Below the pieces are notes generated by a model. The model saw only the letters and a list, made by a program, of their open reading frames with translations. It searched no databases and was not told the origin of the DNA. The position numbers and the translations under genes were made by a program. DNA of 64,000 nt from Gyrodactylus bullatarudis. Its lineage: Eukaryota; Platyhelminthes; Monogenea; Gyrodactylidea; Gyrodactylidae. Positions 13,214-24,604 of this stretch are shown piece after piece. The first letter of the stretch is position 1, and every line of letters starts with the position of its first letter. The DNA is taken from positions 62,001 through 126,000 of the forward strand of contig SSNU01000289.1 of the NCBI GenBank assembly GCA_012064415.1, in the 5' to 3' direction.

Positions 13214-16200
13214 TTACTTATCGCAAAACCTAATAGATGATGTTTTGGCAAGCTTAAAAACCATCAATCCCTAAGACAGTTATTCAGTATAATTCTAGAT
13301 AATAAGGGCTTATAGACTAAAGCCACACTGATTACCCAAAGTAAAAGTCTTACCTTTTTAGGATCATCTTCTTGAATTGTATGGCCAGCTTTGGTTAATA
13401 TTTCCAATTGAAATTTGCCCTGCATGTGACCAATCATTAGTTCTCTGTCAAGACGATCTACACCGGCCAGGATGATAAGTTTTGGTTCTGTAATTTTAAG
13501 AAATTTATTTGACATTCCGGTGAACCACCCACTCCAAAATTGCGATGTCTTTAATAGATCAATACGCCACGTGAAATCCCCAAGATCAGAAGGAATCTGA
13601 AATGTTAAAATAAAATTAGGCTGAATTTTTGTGAAGAGGACATTTTGCAAAACATACATAAAAGGTGAAGGCTTGATCAATACTAAATTTTCACTCAGTG
13701 TTCATATTAGTGTTTCCAAAAAATGTATTATTTTATTATTTCCCCTTTGAGTAGATTTTTGATAGCGATTATTTCAAGTAAAGGAAGGAGATAATAATAC
13801 CTTTGTCAACAAATTCATTCCTTTAAAGGGACTAATGAGAGATAGTTAAAATTTAAAATTAAGAAAAAATGTGAAGAGAAGCAATCACAACTCTGGGGAT
13901 GAACAAGTTGATTTCATTCCGAGTTGGATAATTAATTCTAGAATGATTTTGTAAAATTATTTCTTTCCCTCCAACTAATATCAAATTAGTTACAGATATT
14001 TAAACTGAGATTCATCCCTTTTGAAATTCGATAAATTGAAATTGAAAAGAAATAAACTTGGAACTTGTAGCTTTGTAAATGGCAGTGCATTAGAGACGTC
14101 TTTTTCAATGGAATTTAAACAAGGATTAAAAATATTAGAGAGAAATTATTTTTTGATATTTTCACAAAATTTCTGGAAAAATTTGATAATAAACTAAGAG
14201 AATCTTGCTAACCTCTACAGAAAACACTGAATGCTTATGATAATTTCTTGACTCTTGGTTTATTATTTGGTTTGTTAAGAAGATGATTAGTTTTCCCCCT
14301 TGACATAAAAAAATGTTGATTCATTTTATTACCTGCCGAGTATGAAGCCTACCATGCCAAGAGAATTTAAGATCTGTGTGTCTCTTTAATCTTTCATTTG
14401 GAAGACATCTCAAAATTGTGAAAAGGAATTCTAACTTTGCTATTTTTACTATAGCATAGCCCTGTTAAATCGAAATCTCTTTCTTATTCTATATCACTTC
14501 AGACTTGAGCTAAAGAGCCATTCCTATCTCCATACTCCACGAGAAATCATATCGAATTCTCCTGCATCATGACCAACACAAAATATCTCTCTGACAAATT
14601 CAATTTTGACATATACTACCTCACAGGTCTCCACATTCGTAAAATACTATATAACTCAACTCCATAATTGTTGTATTGTACTCATCTTCATTTCATTCTC
14701 AAAATAAATAAATTTTTCTATCTAAAACAAATCTTGATCTCTCTTTGTGAGCAAGACTAGGATGCAAAACAAAAATGCAGGCTATAAGATTTGCCAATAT
14801 CATAGGATTGAATGAAAAATCAGAAAACACTCGGAATTAGTAAAATTAGATCTAGGCCTAAATAATAATGATTACAGGGCAGAAGAAGAAGTAAAAAATT
14901 TTTTGGAATAGTCAAATCGATTTGGAAAAAAAGAGTCAGCTGATAGAAAAAAAGGGATCTGCGTCTCTATTTCTAGTTCATTCATTCATTTTTTTTCTAC
15001 TATACGATACTATATTTGCTATTTATATTTCTTAGTTATCTCAGATTCATCTATATATATATTTTTTTCTACAAAGCAAGTATTAATACTATAGTATAAT
15101 ATGCATAGATCAATAATTTGCTAAAAAAACAAATACAAACATTTATTTGGTAGTGGTTTCAAGTGTTAAACTTTGATGCCATGTGAAAATTTCAAACGAA
15201 TAAAATCAGGAATTAATACCACCACATTAATAGGACTGAAATAAACATCATTTGTGAATATGGTGAGAAAAAAACTTACGGATAAAGTTCGACTTTTCAT
15301 TGGATCTATTGGCTCTTCATTGTTATTGCCTTCTGTGGTGGTGGTCGTCTGAAGTTTTAAATTGTCATAATTTTTAATTGTATTCTCTAGTATCTTTGTG
15401 GCTGTTTCATTGTTTTTAACACTTTTAATTTGTCCAGGGAAAGATACTCTGGCTGATTCAATATTCCTAATCTGACTGGAACGAAAAGACCAAAATATTC
15501 CATCTTGAATTGATTTGAAAGAGTTGGGTCGACTTTTAAGAAAGGTTTCCATTCCCTTTAGAGTTTGAAGAGCGGAACCTTCGACAACATCAATTACGCA
15601 AACGCCAGCAAGAGATGGGATTTTTTTGGATGCTGCCACGTTAATCGCAACAGCACCGCCCATACTATGACCTATCAAAATAATAGGAGGAGCCTCTGTA
15701 GGAAATAAACTTAGTATCACATCGATCATGTCTCTAAAATAAGGATAATAGAGAATAAATATTTGGGATTTATAAATGTTTCGCTTAATGACTTATTTTT
15801 AGAACCTTGAGTTCCAAACGAAGAAAAAACAATTTAGTCTCTTCTCTGAATTCTACATAGAGTAAGAAAAATAATTTCAACCGAGTTTAGAACTCTATTG
15901 GAATAAATATTAAAAAATAGTACATCCAACTAAATTTGATACACTTAAATGGCAAATTTTCAATAGAAATAATTTTATCAGAGATTTTATTTAAACCGAA
16001 AGACTACTTAAAATAATTATCGAAACGACATAAAAATTCGCGAGACTTACGAAGTTAACTGTTCTATTGATAAATTGCTCTCATCGTCACAATTTGTGTC
16101 TCCGTGACCACGAACATCTACAGCCATACATTGGCACTTTACATCTGAGGTAATATTTTTCTATAGAAAAGAAACAGGTGAGTAGCGAAAAAATATTCCC

Positions 16201-16434
16201 AAAAATTACTTATGAAATGTCACGTATGAAAACTCACACAAAAAGCTGCCCAAGTGAGAGCAGAAAAGCCTCCACCATGAATACAAAATAAAAGAGCTCC
16301 TTCGTAGCCTAACCGATATATTCTGAAAGTCTAAAACGGAAAATAATAAAATAAAATTGCTGTACATCTGATCCAATTTGAATGTCATCTTTTATTTTGA
16401 AATAGGATGACCAGATTGTGGGTGTAAACTCCAT
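13214..16434 (-). CDS. PPME1: Protein phosphatase methylesterase 1 (PP2A demethylase)
   Basis: Alpha/beta hydrolase that removes the C-terminal methyl ester from the PP2A catalytic subunit. Exons read in minus order: 16434-16366, 16330-16238, 16160-16051, 15733-15280, 13596-13354 and, tentatively, 13252-13214. The first five join in frame with GT/AG junctions. Landmarks are TPTIWSSYF near the N-terminus, HGGGFSALTWA, VDVRGHGDT, the nucleophile elbow GHSMGG, then CVIDVVEG, RNIESARVS, TWRIDL, LAGVDRLDRELMIGHMQGKF and the catalytic-histidine region GHTIQEDDP. The first intron is only 35 bp (16331-16365). The last exon is uncertain: splicing to 13252 gives 12 residues and a stop, while reading through the GTAAGA donor gives a different tail ending at 13264. 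Predicted length is about 335 residues against 386 in human, with most of the acidic insert missing. It starts 231 bp from MVK, divergently. Confidence 0.93.
16331..16365 (-). other. PPME1: 35-bp intron 1 of PPME1
   Basis: On the minus strand the intron starts GTACAG and ends CCGTTTTAG. Removing it joins ..QIGSD to TFRIYRL, matching the conserved family sequence (human ..GKD-TFRVYK) with no gap. Retaining it adds residues the family lacks and shifts the frame. Confidence 0.88.
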
Positions 16435-16665
16435 AGAACCGTTTTTGTTGGAAATTCTATCAAATTTATAGATTTTTTTCAAAAAGTATTACTTTGAGGA
16501 AGCTGTAGTATCATTATCTAAGCCTTTTGATAGAGAAATTGACATTTTTGAAAAGAACAACTTTCTGAATAAGCTTAAACAATTAAGATTAGTTAGAAAT
16601 AGATTTATTAAAATAAAAGTTTATTTAGTATGTAGCAAAATTAAAAATTTTATGAATTTTTTGAT
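16435..16665. promoter_or_regulatory. Short divergent promoter region, PPME1 / MVK
   Basis: Only 231 bp separate the PPME1 start codon (minus) from the MVK start codon (plus). The stretch must hold both 5' UTRs and both promoters unless non-coding first exons lie elsewhere. It is very AT-rich with no recognisable TATA box pair or initiator that I would defend. Shared regulation is an inference from spacing. Confidence 0.55.
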
Positions 16666-17787
16666 ATGAAAAGAAAATTCAATCAGGAGCAACTAGTTGG
16701 GATCGCTTCCGCTCCTGGTAAATGTATCATTTCTGGCGAACATTCAGTTTGTTATAATGGCAACTGTCTTACTTTTGCCATTGACAAAAGATGTTACATA
16801 TTTCTCCGACTAGTTTTGAATCAAAAAGAAAGCTTAACTGTAAATTTCATTAACCTCAAGACAAAATTCGAATTATCTTTCAATAACCTTAATTTGTATT
16901 TTTCTTCAAATGATAAGACCAAATATCTCATGGACAACATTGTAAATAATCATGATATTGCCATTACATTGGACGTGATAATTCAAGCTTCACAGAGTTA
17001 CCTCTCATTTATCAATAATGGAATGCATCTCAGCTTCATTATAAAATCTGAAATTCCAATTGCATCAGGTCTTGGCTCCTCTGGAGCATTTTGTGCCTCC
17101 CTTGTCGGCTTATTGTATATGATGAAATATAGGTATTCAAAAAATTCTCTACGTCTCAAATTTGAAGCTCAAGATTATCCCGAAATTTTATTACAGTCCC
17201 GTAAACTCGAGGATAAATTTCATGGAAAGTCTTCCGGTGTAGATACAACAACCTCAGTTATAGGAGGATTTGTAAACTATTCCCTTACTTCATTCGAGAA
17301 TGTTTTGGTCTCTGAAAAAGTATCTAGTCTTGTGAAATTTATTCTCATTGATTCTGGACAGATGAAGAACACAAAAATTGCCGTGTCCTTAGTTGCTAAA
17401 GCCTATGTGGAAACTGATGAAGCCAAAATATTGATTGATCGAATCAAAGAAATCACCAATGAAATCATTGCTGAATTAAAGAATCCTTCTAGTGAAAATC
17501 TGAAAAAGTTCCTCTCTCTTATACGCGAAAATCATGCTATACTCAAAGAGTTAAAGTTGTCCACTGAGGAGATTGAGTCAATCATCCAAATGATGAATGA
17601 TCACGGATGTTCGTGTAAGATTACCGGGGCCGGTCTCGGTGGAAATATTCTAGTTGTAATGCCAAAATCCCTTGATGAATCTTTGATAACTCAACAACTT
17701 GAGAAAATGAAAGCCCAAGGTGTAATAAAGAATTATTTATTCTCAAACATTTCAACAAAAGGCCTAGAATATGGATTTCATTCATAA
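16666..17787 (+). CDS. MVK: Mevalonate kinase, intronless
   Basis: GHMP-family kinase that phosphorylates mevalonate to mevalonate-5-phosphate in the isoprenoid/sterol precursor pathway. The single frame encodes 373 residues (human 396). Motifs in order: SAPGKCIISGEHSV at about residues 15-28; the glycine-rich ATP loop IPIASGLGSSGAF at about 130-142; HGKSSGVDTTT at about 186-196, holding the expected catalytic Asp at about 193; and GHMP motif 3, CKITGAGLGGN, at about 317-327. The start ATG at 16666 fits, because the conserved core begins 15 residues later. No intron interrupts 1.1 kb, unlike most neighbours, so a retrocopy origin is possible. The frame is intact with no sign of decay. Its stop lies 2 bp from the MMAA stop on the other strand. 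Confidence 0.93.
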   Translation: MKRKFNQEQLVGIASAPGKCIISGEHSVCYNGNCLTFAIDKRCYIFLRLVLNQKESLTVNFINLKTKFELSFNNLNLYFSSNDKTKYLMDNIVNNHDIAITLDVIIQASQSYLSFINNGMHLSFIIKSEIPIASGLGSSGAFCASLVGLLYMMKYRYSKNSLRLKFEAQDYPEILLQSRKLEDKFHGKSSGVDTTTSVIGGFVNYSLTSFENVLVSEKVSSLVKFILIDSGQMKNTKIAVSLVAKAYVETDEAKILIDRIKEITNEIIAELKNPSSENLKKFLSLIRENHAILKELKLSTEEIESIIQMMNDHGCSCKITGAGLGGNILVVMPKSLDESLITQQLEKMKAQGVIKNYLFSNISTKGLEYGFHS

Positions 17788-17789
17788 CT

Positions 17790-20700
17790 CTAGGATACTC
17801 TTTCCTTTGTATATTCTCTTATTAAGAGGTCAGCTGCCGATCCCGGGGTTAATTGACCAGCTTTCACTTTATCATTTATCTTACCAAGACTATTGACAAC
17901 ATTCGGATGAGACCTGAAAGATTTCCACAGACCATCGGTAATGTACTGATTCATCCAGTTCTGTATTAAATTATATTTATATTTTTATCAAATTATTTTT
18001 TATATCCTTTCATAATACATTTTTTTTTGAGGATATGTACAACAATTATTATCATAATAATTATTTATAGATCATTATTTAGAATAAAAATATATGCTTT
18101 TATTTGAAATAAACACTCTATTTTTCTCTCTTAAAATCAATAGAAATCTTTAAAGGACTTTGAAATTTTAGTTGATTCTGATTGGTTAATTTAATTATAT
18201 GATTTTCATTGGTCAGAATATGAAGCACTTTTCACACTGAATATTTGTGAAAATTGAACTTACGAGTATTTGGTTTTGTCTGTGCTGGAAAAATTCCTTT
18301 TCTTCTAGCCGTTTTCTTTTGAATTCACCAGCTGCCTTCCAAAAGTCATCTATTCCATGACCTGTTTCACTCGATATCATAATAACCTGTGGGATATTAC
18401 TTTGCTAAATTTTCTTATTCAGTAATTCTTTTATTGATTTTATTCCTATAATCGGAGTTATTGACTCAAATATAAGATAGTTAAAAAAATTTTTAAATTA
18501 TACAATTAGTTAATGTCAATAACTTATTATATAATCAAAGGATATTTCTGATAAACTAAAATAGTAGAGTTACACGATTCAAGTGTTTTTGCTACATAAA
18601 GTAGAAAAACCATATGACATTCAAGAGGAACTAACTTTTGGGGACCAACCCTTGTGTCTTGAGTGGGAGTATTTGAGGGCACTCTTGTATTCTCCAGCTA
18701 CCCTTCTAGCGGCAGGCAATAAATCTCCATCAGACTTGTTAACCAAGACAATGTCAACATATTCAATAATGCCCTTCTTTATCCCTAGAGAAAACAGATT
18801 AATCCAGTATAGTAAAATTATTTTGATCCTCTATGGAATCTGAAATATTCAATGAATATTTGTAAAAGATATATTTGATTGGAAGATATAACTAGCCTTT
18901 TTCCAGAGCCTCTTCCAGACATTTCGGTACCGAAATGTAGCCAATCAAAGAGAAGTTCTCAGGGGCAATTATGATTCCATACTAATTGAACAAACAGGGG
19001 AAGGGCACATTTTCAATTTCGAAAATGCTATCAATTACAATGCTGACGAATTCGAAATTGACAATAATTGGTTGCAATTATACGTAAAGAGACTTTTATA
19101 AATTACACACTGTCTTAGATGAAAAAAAACTTTAATCAACAATATTTTCCAGTTCTATAGAGAATTTTTTGTTGAAAAATTGCAAGGTTTCGAACATGAA
19201 CGAGAGAGAAAAACAAAAATGATATCATTCTGTACAGGATTAAAGTCTTGACAAAAGAGCAAAAGGATAATTTTGAAAATTTACCAATTTTTTTCGGAAC
19301 TTCTCAGTAGACCTTGAAGTACAGTACTGTATTCAAAGGGTAAAATACCTTTAGGAAATTATGCCACTGTAAAATATTTCTATTGAAATATCTTATTTTT
19401 ATTGAAACACGAATATTTACCCCCTAATTAAGTATTGTCTCGACCAATCAGAATGCAGCAAGTGATTTCTTTACATTTAGATAGGTCGAGATAAATAATA
19501 TTTAATTAGGGGATAAATATTCGTGTTTCAATAGAAATATTTTTACTGTAAATTGATTAATCTCTATTTTTTAACACCTAATTTCAGGTTTTCTGATTGG
19601 TTTTAAGGTTTTTTAAAATTTTGAATGGTTTTTCAAATTTGGACCATTAGGAATACTAAGATTATATTGAAGAGAGTGTCTCATTCGAATTAGATTATCT
19701 CGGAAGAAGCTTTGGAAAAAGGTTGGTTGTATATAGTACAAATAAATCTACCTTTGACAGTGTAAATTTTTCAAAGAGATTAAATTCAATGTTCACCCTG
19801 TAATTCATCTCCTCCGGCTGGTGGAATTATGAGAACGAATAAATCGACCATGTCTGAAACTGAATATTCTGACTGACCAACACCTGGGGAATAGGAAAGA
19901 AGTTTCAGTGAAAAAATATAAAATGAATTTATTCAGAATCAGCTAACTGAAGTCAACAATTCACCTGCTTCTATTGGGTTAACCAAAATCTTGGCTCTGG
20001 CACATGCACTTTCAAATCAATATTTAGCCAATTTTAGTTGTGTATCAGATCAAAGACCACAACCATCATATAAATCGATTAGCCTAATAGATCTAGGTAC
20101 TCTGATATTTACTAAATTCCTTAACTGAAATTGATCTTCTCCCTTTGCAAGAATATTGATCACAAAACCAGATTCTAAGATAATTTCTGAATATTCAAAG
20201 ATCTTTTTGAAAGCAGTCTTTATTTCCAAACGAAAAATACAGATTTTAGCCAATTATGAGTGTACCTTATTTTTGCGCCGAAGGTGTGGTTGTGTTGAAA
20301 TTTTTTCCAACAATTTCACAGAAAGATTTTAGTAAAGCAATAAAGATCAAATCTATTGGACCAAGTATGTGGGTAAAATTTTATGAATACACTTCAAACC
20401 CTGCTCAGAGGATACTCCTTAAATTTGATCAAAATCGAGAAAATAACTTATTTGATTTTTGGCCGAAGAAAATTTCCAATACAGGCCCTAATAACTGGTA
20501 TCTTTCAGACAAGATGGGACAGATAAGCATTGTTAAATACAGTTTAAGATTAAGAAATGGGGTTTATGAAGAATGTTAGCTGAAAAACAAAACCAAAAAC
20601 TCTTCAATAAATAGCAACAAGGAAGAGAAAAGTGAAAAAGTTGGCAAAGACCAAGATAGATCAAGTTCATGAACGTATTTTTTTCCAAGCACGCAGATTC

Positions 20701-23700
20701 GGTGTTTAAATAAGGGAATATAAATTATTTTTTCTCTTTAGACACAGAATAATGGCTTACCAACAGTTTCAACAAGAATCGTATTGAATTTGGCGGCTTC
20801 ACAAAGAAGAATGTTCTCATTGGTGGATCGAGATACTCCGCCCAAATGATTCCCAGAGCATGATGGACGAATAAATGCTCTTGGATGATAGGATAATTCC
20901 GTCATACGAGTTTTATCACCCAGCAAACTGCCCCCTGTTCTCATTGAGGATGGATCAATGGCCAAAACAGCAAGATAATTGTCCTCGGTGCCAGTGCCTA
21001 ATTCCCCATTCAAATACTTCATACCAAATTTTTCAATGAATGTACTTTTGCCTGCACCTGGTGGTCCTGTTAAACCTGGTTATTTCACAAAAGGAATATT
21101 GAATTTTCGAGAAAAAAAGAATCTTTTGAACAATTAAAATTAATCACATCTCCAATAATTTTCAAAATTCATATTTTTAATTTCGAACCAATCAAAACAT
21201 TTAACATTAAATAAGAAGGATATAAATATCGGAAATCGTTGGTTTGAATTGATTGTTTAGAGTTGAGAAGAAATCTGATTGGTTTAATGCTTTAATTGGA
21301 CACACAACTTGTGTGACACAAGGTTTTAAGTGTATCTTAGGTTTTTTTGAAAATACGATATGTGTTCGAAATATTATGCGAATTACTATTTTTATCATGA
21401 TAATCTAAATGTTTTTTATTCTAATTTAAATTTTCCTTCAAGTGATGAATTATATTATCAGAGTTATTACTCTAATAATTCTGATTTTTGTAACACTCAC
21501 TATAATTTTTATAATCCTTATTTTTTAGGAAATACTACACCCTTCTCTTCTGTTTATTTATCTACAGATAGACCAATACAAGCCAGATAACAACTTACAG
21601 TCAGGTAGCAAGTCAATTCGTATTTTTATTTTGGTTGAAACCCCCCATCAAAATATATCAGATGGTATCTTGTATTTGGATGGAAACTTGCTTTTTCGAT
21701 TTTCCAGAGAAGATAAAATGATATTTTCATGCGTCATTATTTTTCAAGTTTTTATTCTCAATCCTTCTGATATAGTTTAGTTGCCTTTGGAGGAACTGAT
21801 TCGATCGAAAGTGTAAAAAGCTACTCCTTAAAATTTTTTCCTTGGTTTAACATTTTTGAACTAACATTTGGAGAAGGATTGATTTTACGAATTTTTCAAA
21901 TCTAATCACAGTTTTTAGTGAGTGATGCATGAAAAATATGAAATTAGATCCCTTTTTTCTTTAGACCATCAGGAAATTTTGATCACATTTTAATTTGTTT
22001 AATCTGATCGGATCATGATGACAATTTTACAAAGTAATCAATCAAGGTTCTAAAATTTTCCCAAAATCCATATTATATCATTTCTTCAAAAATATATCAG
22101 TTAAGGATGGATCAGGCTTGATCTTGATTTTCTGGACCAGTTCAATCCTTTGAATCAAAGTTTTAGAAACTTGGTTGAATTTCGAATCTCATTAGTAAAA
22201 TTTTCCCTGAATGAATCGTAATAAAAGTTTTTTATACCCGGGTTTTTTATACTATTTAATGGACCCTGAGACACAATATGGGCTTTATTTTTTACCAAAC
22301 TTGCTCAGTAATGCTTTTACAATTTTTGATGGTTCTGAATCTCTTTACTACTTTTGAAAGAATACAAAAACGACATACATTTCATTCAATATCATAATTT
22401 TTTAGATGGTTTTATACAGTGTACATATATATTGTGTTTTAATGATATTTCTTTTTCAAGATTCAACATGAATTCAATAATAAAAAAGTGAAGTATTGAT
22501 TGCTTTTGAAAAATCAATGTAATAATTACTGTATAATCAATAACATGCAAAGAATAGAATAATTATTGAAAAGAAATTATGAAATTTTTTTGGCTTTTAT
22601 CAGTTTGGGCAAGCCCTTATTTCTCATTGAGACGTGTATGTAATAGGGATATTTTTGAAAAATAGCAAATTTTTAAATGTGGTTCTAATAACATAAGTAG
22701 GTTCTGCGAAAGTCTTAGGGATGTTGTAAATAGATTTAAAGGTTTTTTCCTATCTAAATGAATTGAAAGTTAAAGAACCAATTATTTTTCTAATTTTTGA
22801 AATCTGTAAACAAGCAATTTTAGAATAAAATTATTTGGTTGGAAGTTATATATTTGTTCAAGCCAACCATGGAGATCTTGAAGTACAGCGAATGTTTTTA
22901 TAAAATTTGAACATTTTTGAAATTGACTATAAAGTTGTTCGCTTGCTACCTGACTATGTTGTCTTCTGGCTTGGATTGGTCTATCTGTAGAAAAAGAAAA
23001 GGAAGCAAGGAACAACGTTATAGTCAATCTATGCCGAACAGCTCCCTGAAGAACTACTTGGTTCAAAATTATAATAATTTTTGATATCTTTTCCGATGAG
23101 GTTCATAACTGAATTCCAATTCATGATAAATTATATATTTGAAGGACATTGAAGGATTAAAAAGATAAGAATCATAAAATCAGTTTGTTCAATTTCAATG
23201 TAGAAATTACACCGTTTTTAGACATTCAACCTACTAGCAAAGTGCGGTCGCAGGTTATCACAGTGTCCAATGTAAAGTCTAACCTGATGGAAATTGTCTT
23301 CTCACACCTTGATTCAAGGATTCGAATAAACAATTTCATATAAGAGTTAAATAATATTCAACTCATAGTTTCGTCCTTATTGTGAGGCAACTTTTCTAGC
23401 CACTAGGCCAGTATTGACCAGTCCAAAAGAGAACGAAACGTGTCTACATCTGCCACCATAAGTTGAAAAATATTTGGCTCTCTTATGGTATTGACACTCG
23501 CTTCTCTGATTTCAAAGTTAGATTTCATATGGACATACAGTAGTAATAACGTAGTAATACCACACTTTGCTAAAATTAGGTATAAAATCATTTTGATGAG
23601 GTTATTATTTTCTGGACAATACAATTTGGTACATTAATCGAATTAAAAAGATCGATGAAGAGTAACCAATAGATTGCAGAAAGATCAAAGTGATACCAAC

Positions 23701-23977
23701 CTATTCTGTATGAAGATTTGTCATGATTATCATGATTCAAGTTATGATTCATTCTCATGATAGCGTCAAGGAGTAACTTTGACTTTTCTCGATGATCCTG
23801 TCGACTGGACTCCAGTAGAGTGATTGTCTTGGACAAAGCAGACCTATCACCATTCACCAACAGGTCCAATATTTCATTGATACTGGCTGTGTCCTTGAAA
23901 TTCCATGCCAGGGTTTTACTGAAAGCTGAACTCGAACTATTCCTAGCGACAACAACCGATTGCAGTAATAGTCTGAG
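17790..23977 (-). CDS. MMAA: Methylmalonic aciduria type A protein (B12 GTPase chaperone), first exon not found
   Basis: G3E GTPase that loads and protects cobalamin on mitochondrial methylmalonyl-CoA mutase. Exons, minus order: 23977-23701, 21075-20761, 19883-19797, 18784-18636, 18386-18264, 17960-17790. All junction phases agree across 1122 nt. The first visible exon begins [15 protein letters not shown], which resembles a mitochondrial presequence and needs an upstream ATG exon. It continues with [15 protein letters not shown]. Then come the P-loop [40 protein letters not shown], the switch region [24 protein letters not shown], the guanine-specificity motif NKSD, and the C-terminal dimerisation region ending [20 protein letters not shown]. 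The first visible intron (21076-23700) is 2.6 kb and repeat-filled. Two donors (GTTGGT, GTGAAC) are atypical. Confidence 0.92.
19372..19552. repeat. Short palindromic MITE in an MMAA intron
   Basis: The left half AATATTTCTATTGAAA plus CACGAATATTTACCCCCTAA is mirrored by TTAGGGGATAAATATTCG, TGTTTCAATAGAAATATT on the right. GTCTCGACC near 19437 pairs with GGTCGAGAT near 19485. The left arm contains a small internal duplication (TATTGAAATATCTT then TTTTTATTGAAA). Confidence 0.8.
20256..20579 (+). other. 107-codon open frame of unknown origin inside an MMAA intron
   Basis: Opposite in strand to MMAA and lying in its intron. The frame is longer than most chance frames here and moderately complex ([37 protein letters not shown]), so it may be a fragment of a mobile-element protein. 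I recognise no motif. It could equally be chance. Confidence 0.2.
21548..21612 (+). repeat. Short copy of the 22.9-kb / 43.8-kb interspersed repeat
   Basis: Contains ACAGATAGACCAATACAAGCC and GTCAGGTAGCAAGT, the reverse complement of segments at 22935-22990. Direct and inverted fragments of one family therefore lie about 1.4 kb apart in the same MMAA intron. Confidence 0.6.
22925..23075 (-). repeat. Interspersed repeat shared with 43808-44015
   Basis: Shared blocks with the 43.8-kb copy include TTGCTACCTGACT, TATGTTGTCTT, GCTTG(G/C)ATTGG(T/C)CTAT, AGTCAATCTATGC and CCCTGAAGAAC(T/C)ACTTGG followed by TTCAAAATTAT. On the minus strand both copies encode similar peptides (NQVVLQG..RHRLTI), but no complete protein is evident. 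Confidence 0.7.
23345..23412 (-). repeat. tRNA-like SINE fragment
   Basis: The minus strand reads CTGGCCTAGTGGCTAGAAAA then GTTGCCTCACAATAAGGACG. The first block fits a tRNA A box (TGGCCTAGTGG). The B-box position is only loosely matched (GAGTTGAATATT). Most likely an old tRNA-derived SINE rather than a functional tRNA. Confidence 0.25.
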
Positions 23978-24604
23978 CTAAATAGATCACATCTTTCTAA
24001 TTTCAAGCTTCATGGTTAAAGGGTACAATGGAAAAATAAAAAACAGGTGGATTATATAATTAATCTGAATAGACTTTATTGATTGAAAAATAATTATTCT
24101 TTTTTTTCTGGCTGATATGTAAATACATAATAATACTTTCGAATGTTGGTTAAAGATGAATCTTGTCACTTTTGTCTTCTTCTTGGAATAGAAATACCCA
24201 CTGTGTACTGACTTTTGCATCTCATGTAATGAGACAAGACTAAATTAAAAAAAAAATCAATCAAACACAAGAAAAAGTACAAGAAGGAGGAAATTAAATT
24301 TCCGTACCAAGTATATATATACTTTTAACAGATAATTTCGAGTTAAGGGAGAAGAAAGACCTTGTAGATTTTAGTGAATTTCTTGCATTTTGAATATTTT
24401 ACTTAAATTTCATTGATCGAACTTCAAACGACTTCTTTTTGATCAAAGAGCAGAGAGATTTTCGTATAAATTAAAAGAATAATTTCAAGCTGAATAGATG
24501 GGAAGTCTTTTTCAGCAACTTTAGAATTAACTAAGCCTAAAATTCAAGCTGATTTACTAAAAGTACTAAACAAAAAGGTATAGAGAAACCTATAGTAATA
24601 AAGG

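Noticed and set aside
13264..13353. Read-through C-terminus of PPME1 past 13354
   Set aside because: A GTAAGA donor follows AAAAAG and the read-through tail does not resemble the family, although the alternative last exon is also weak; left unresolved in the PPME1 entry.
18583..18843. 86-codon plus-strand frame
   Set aside because: It is the antisense shadow of an MMAA exon that encodes the conserved NKSD region.
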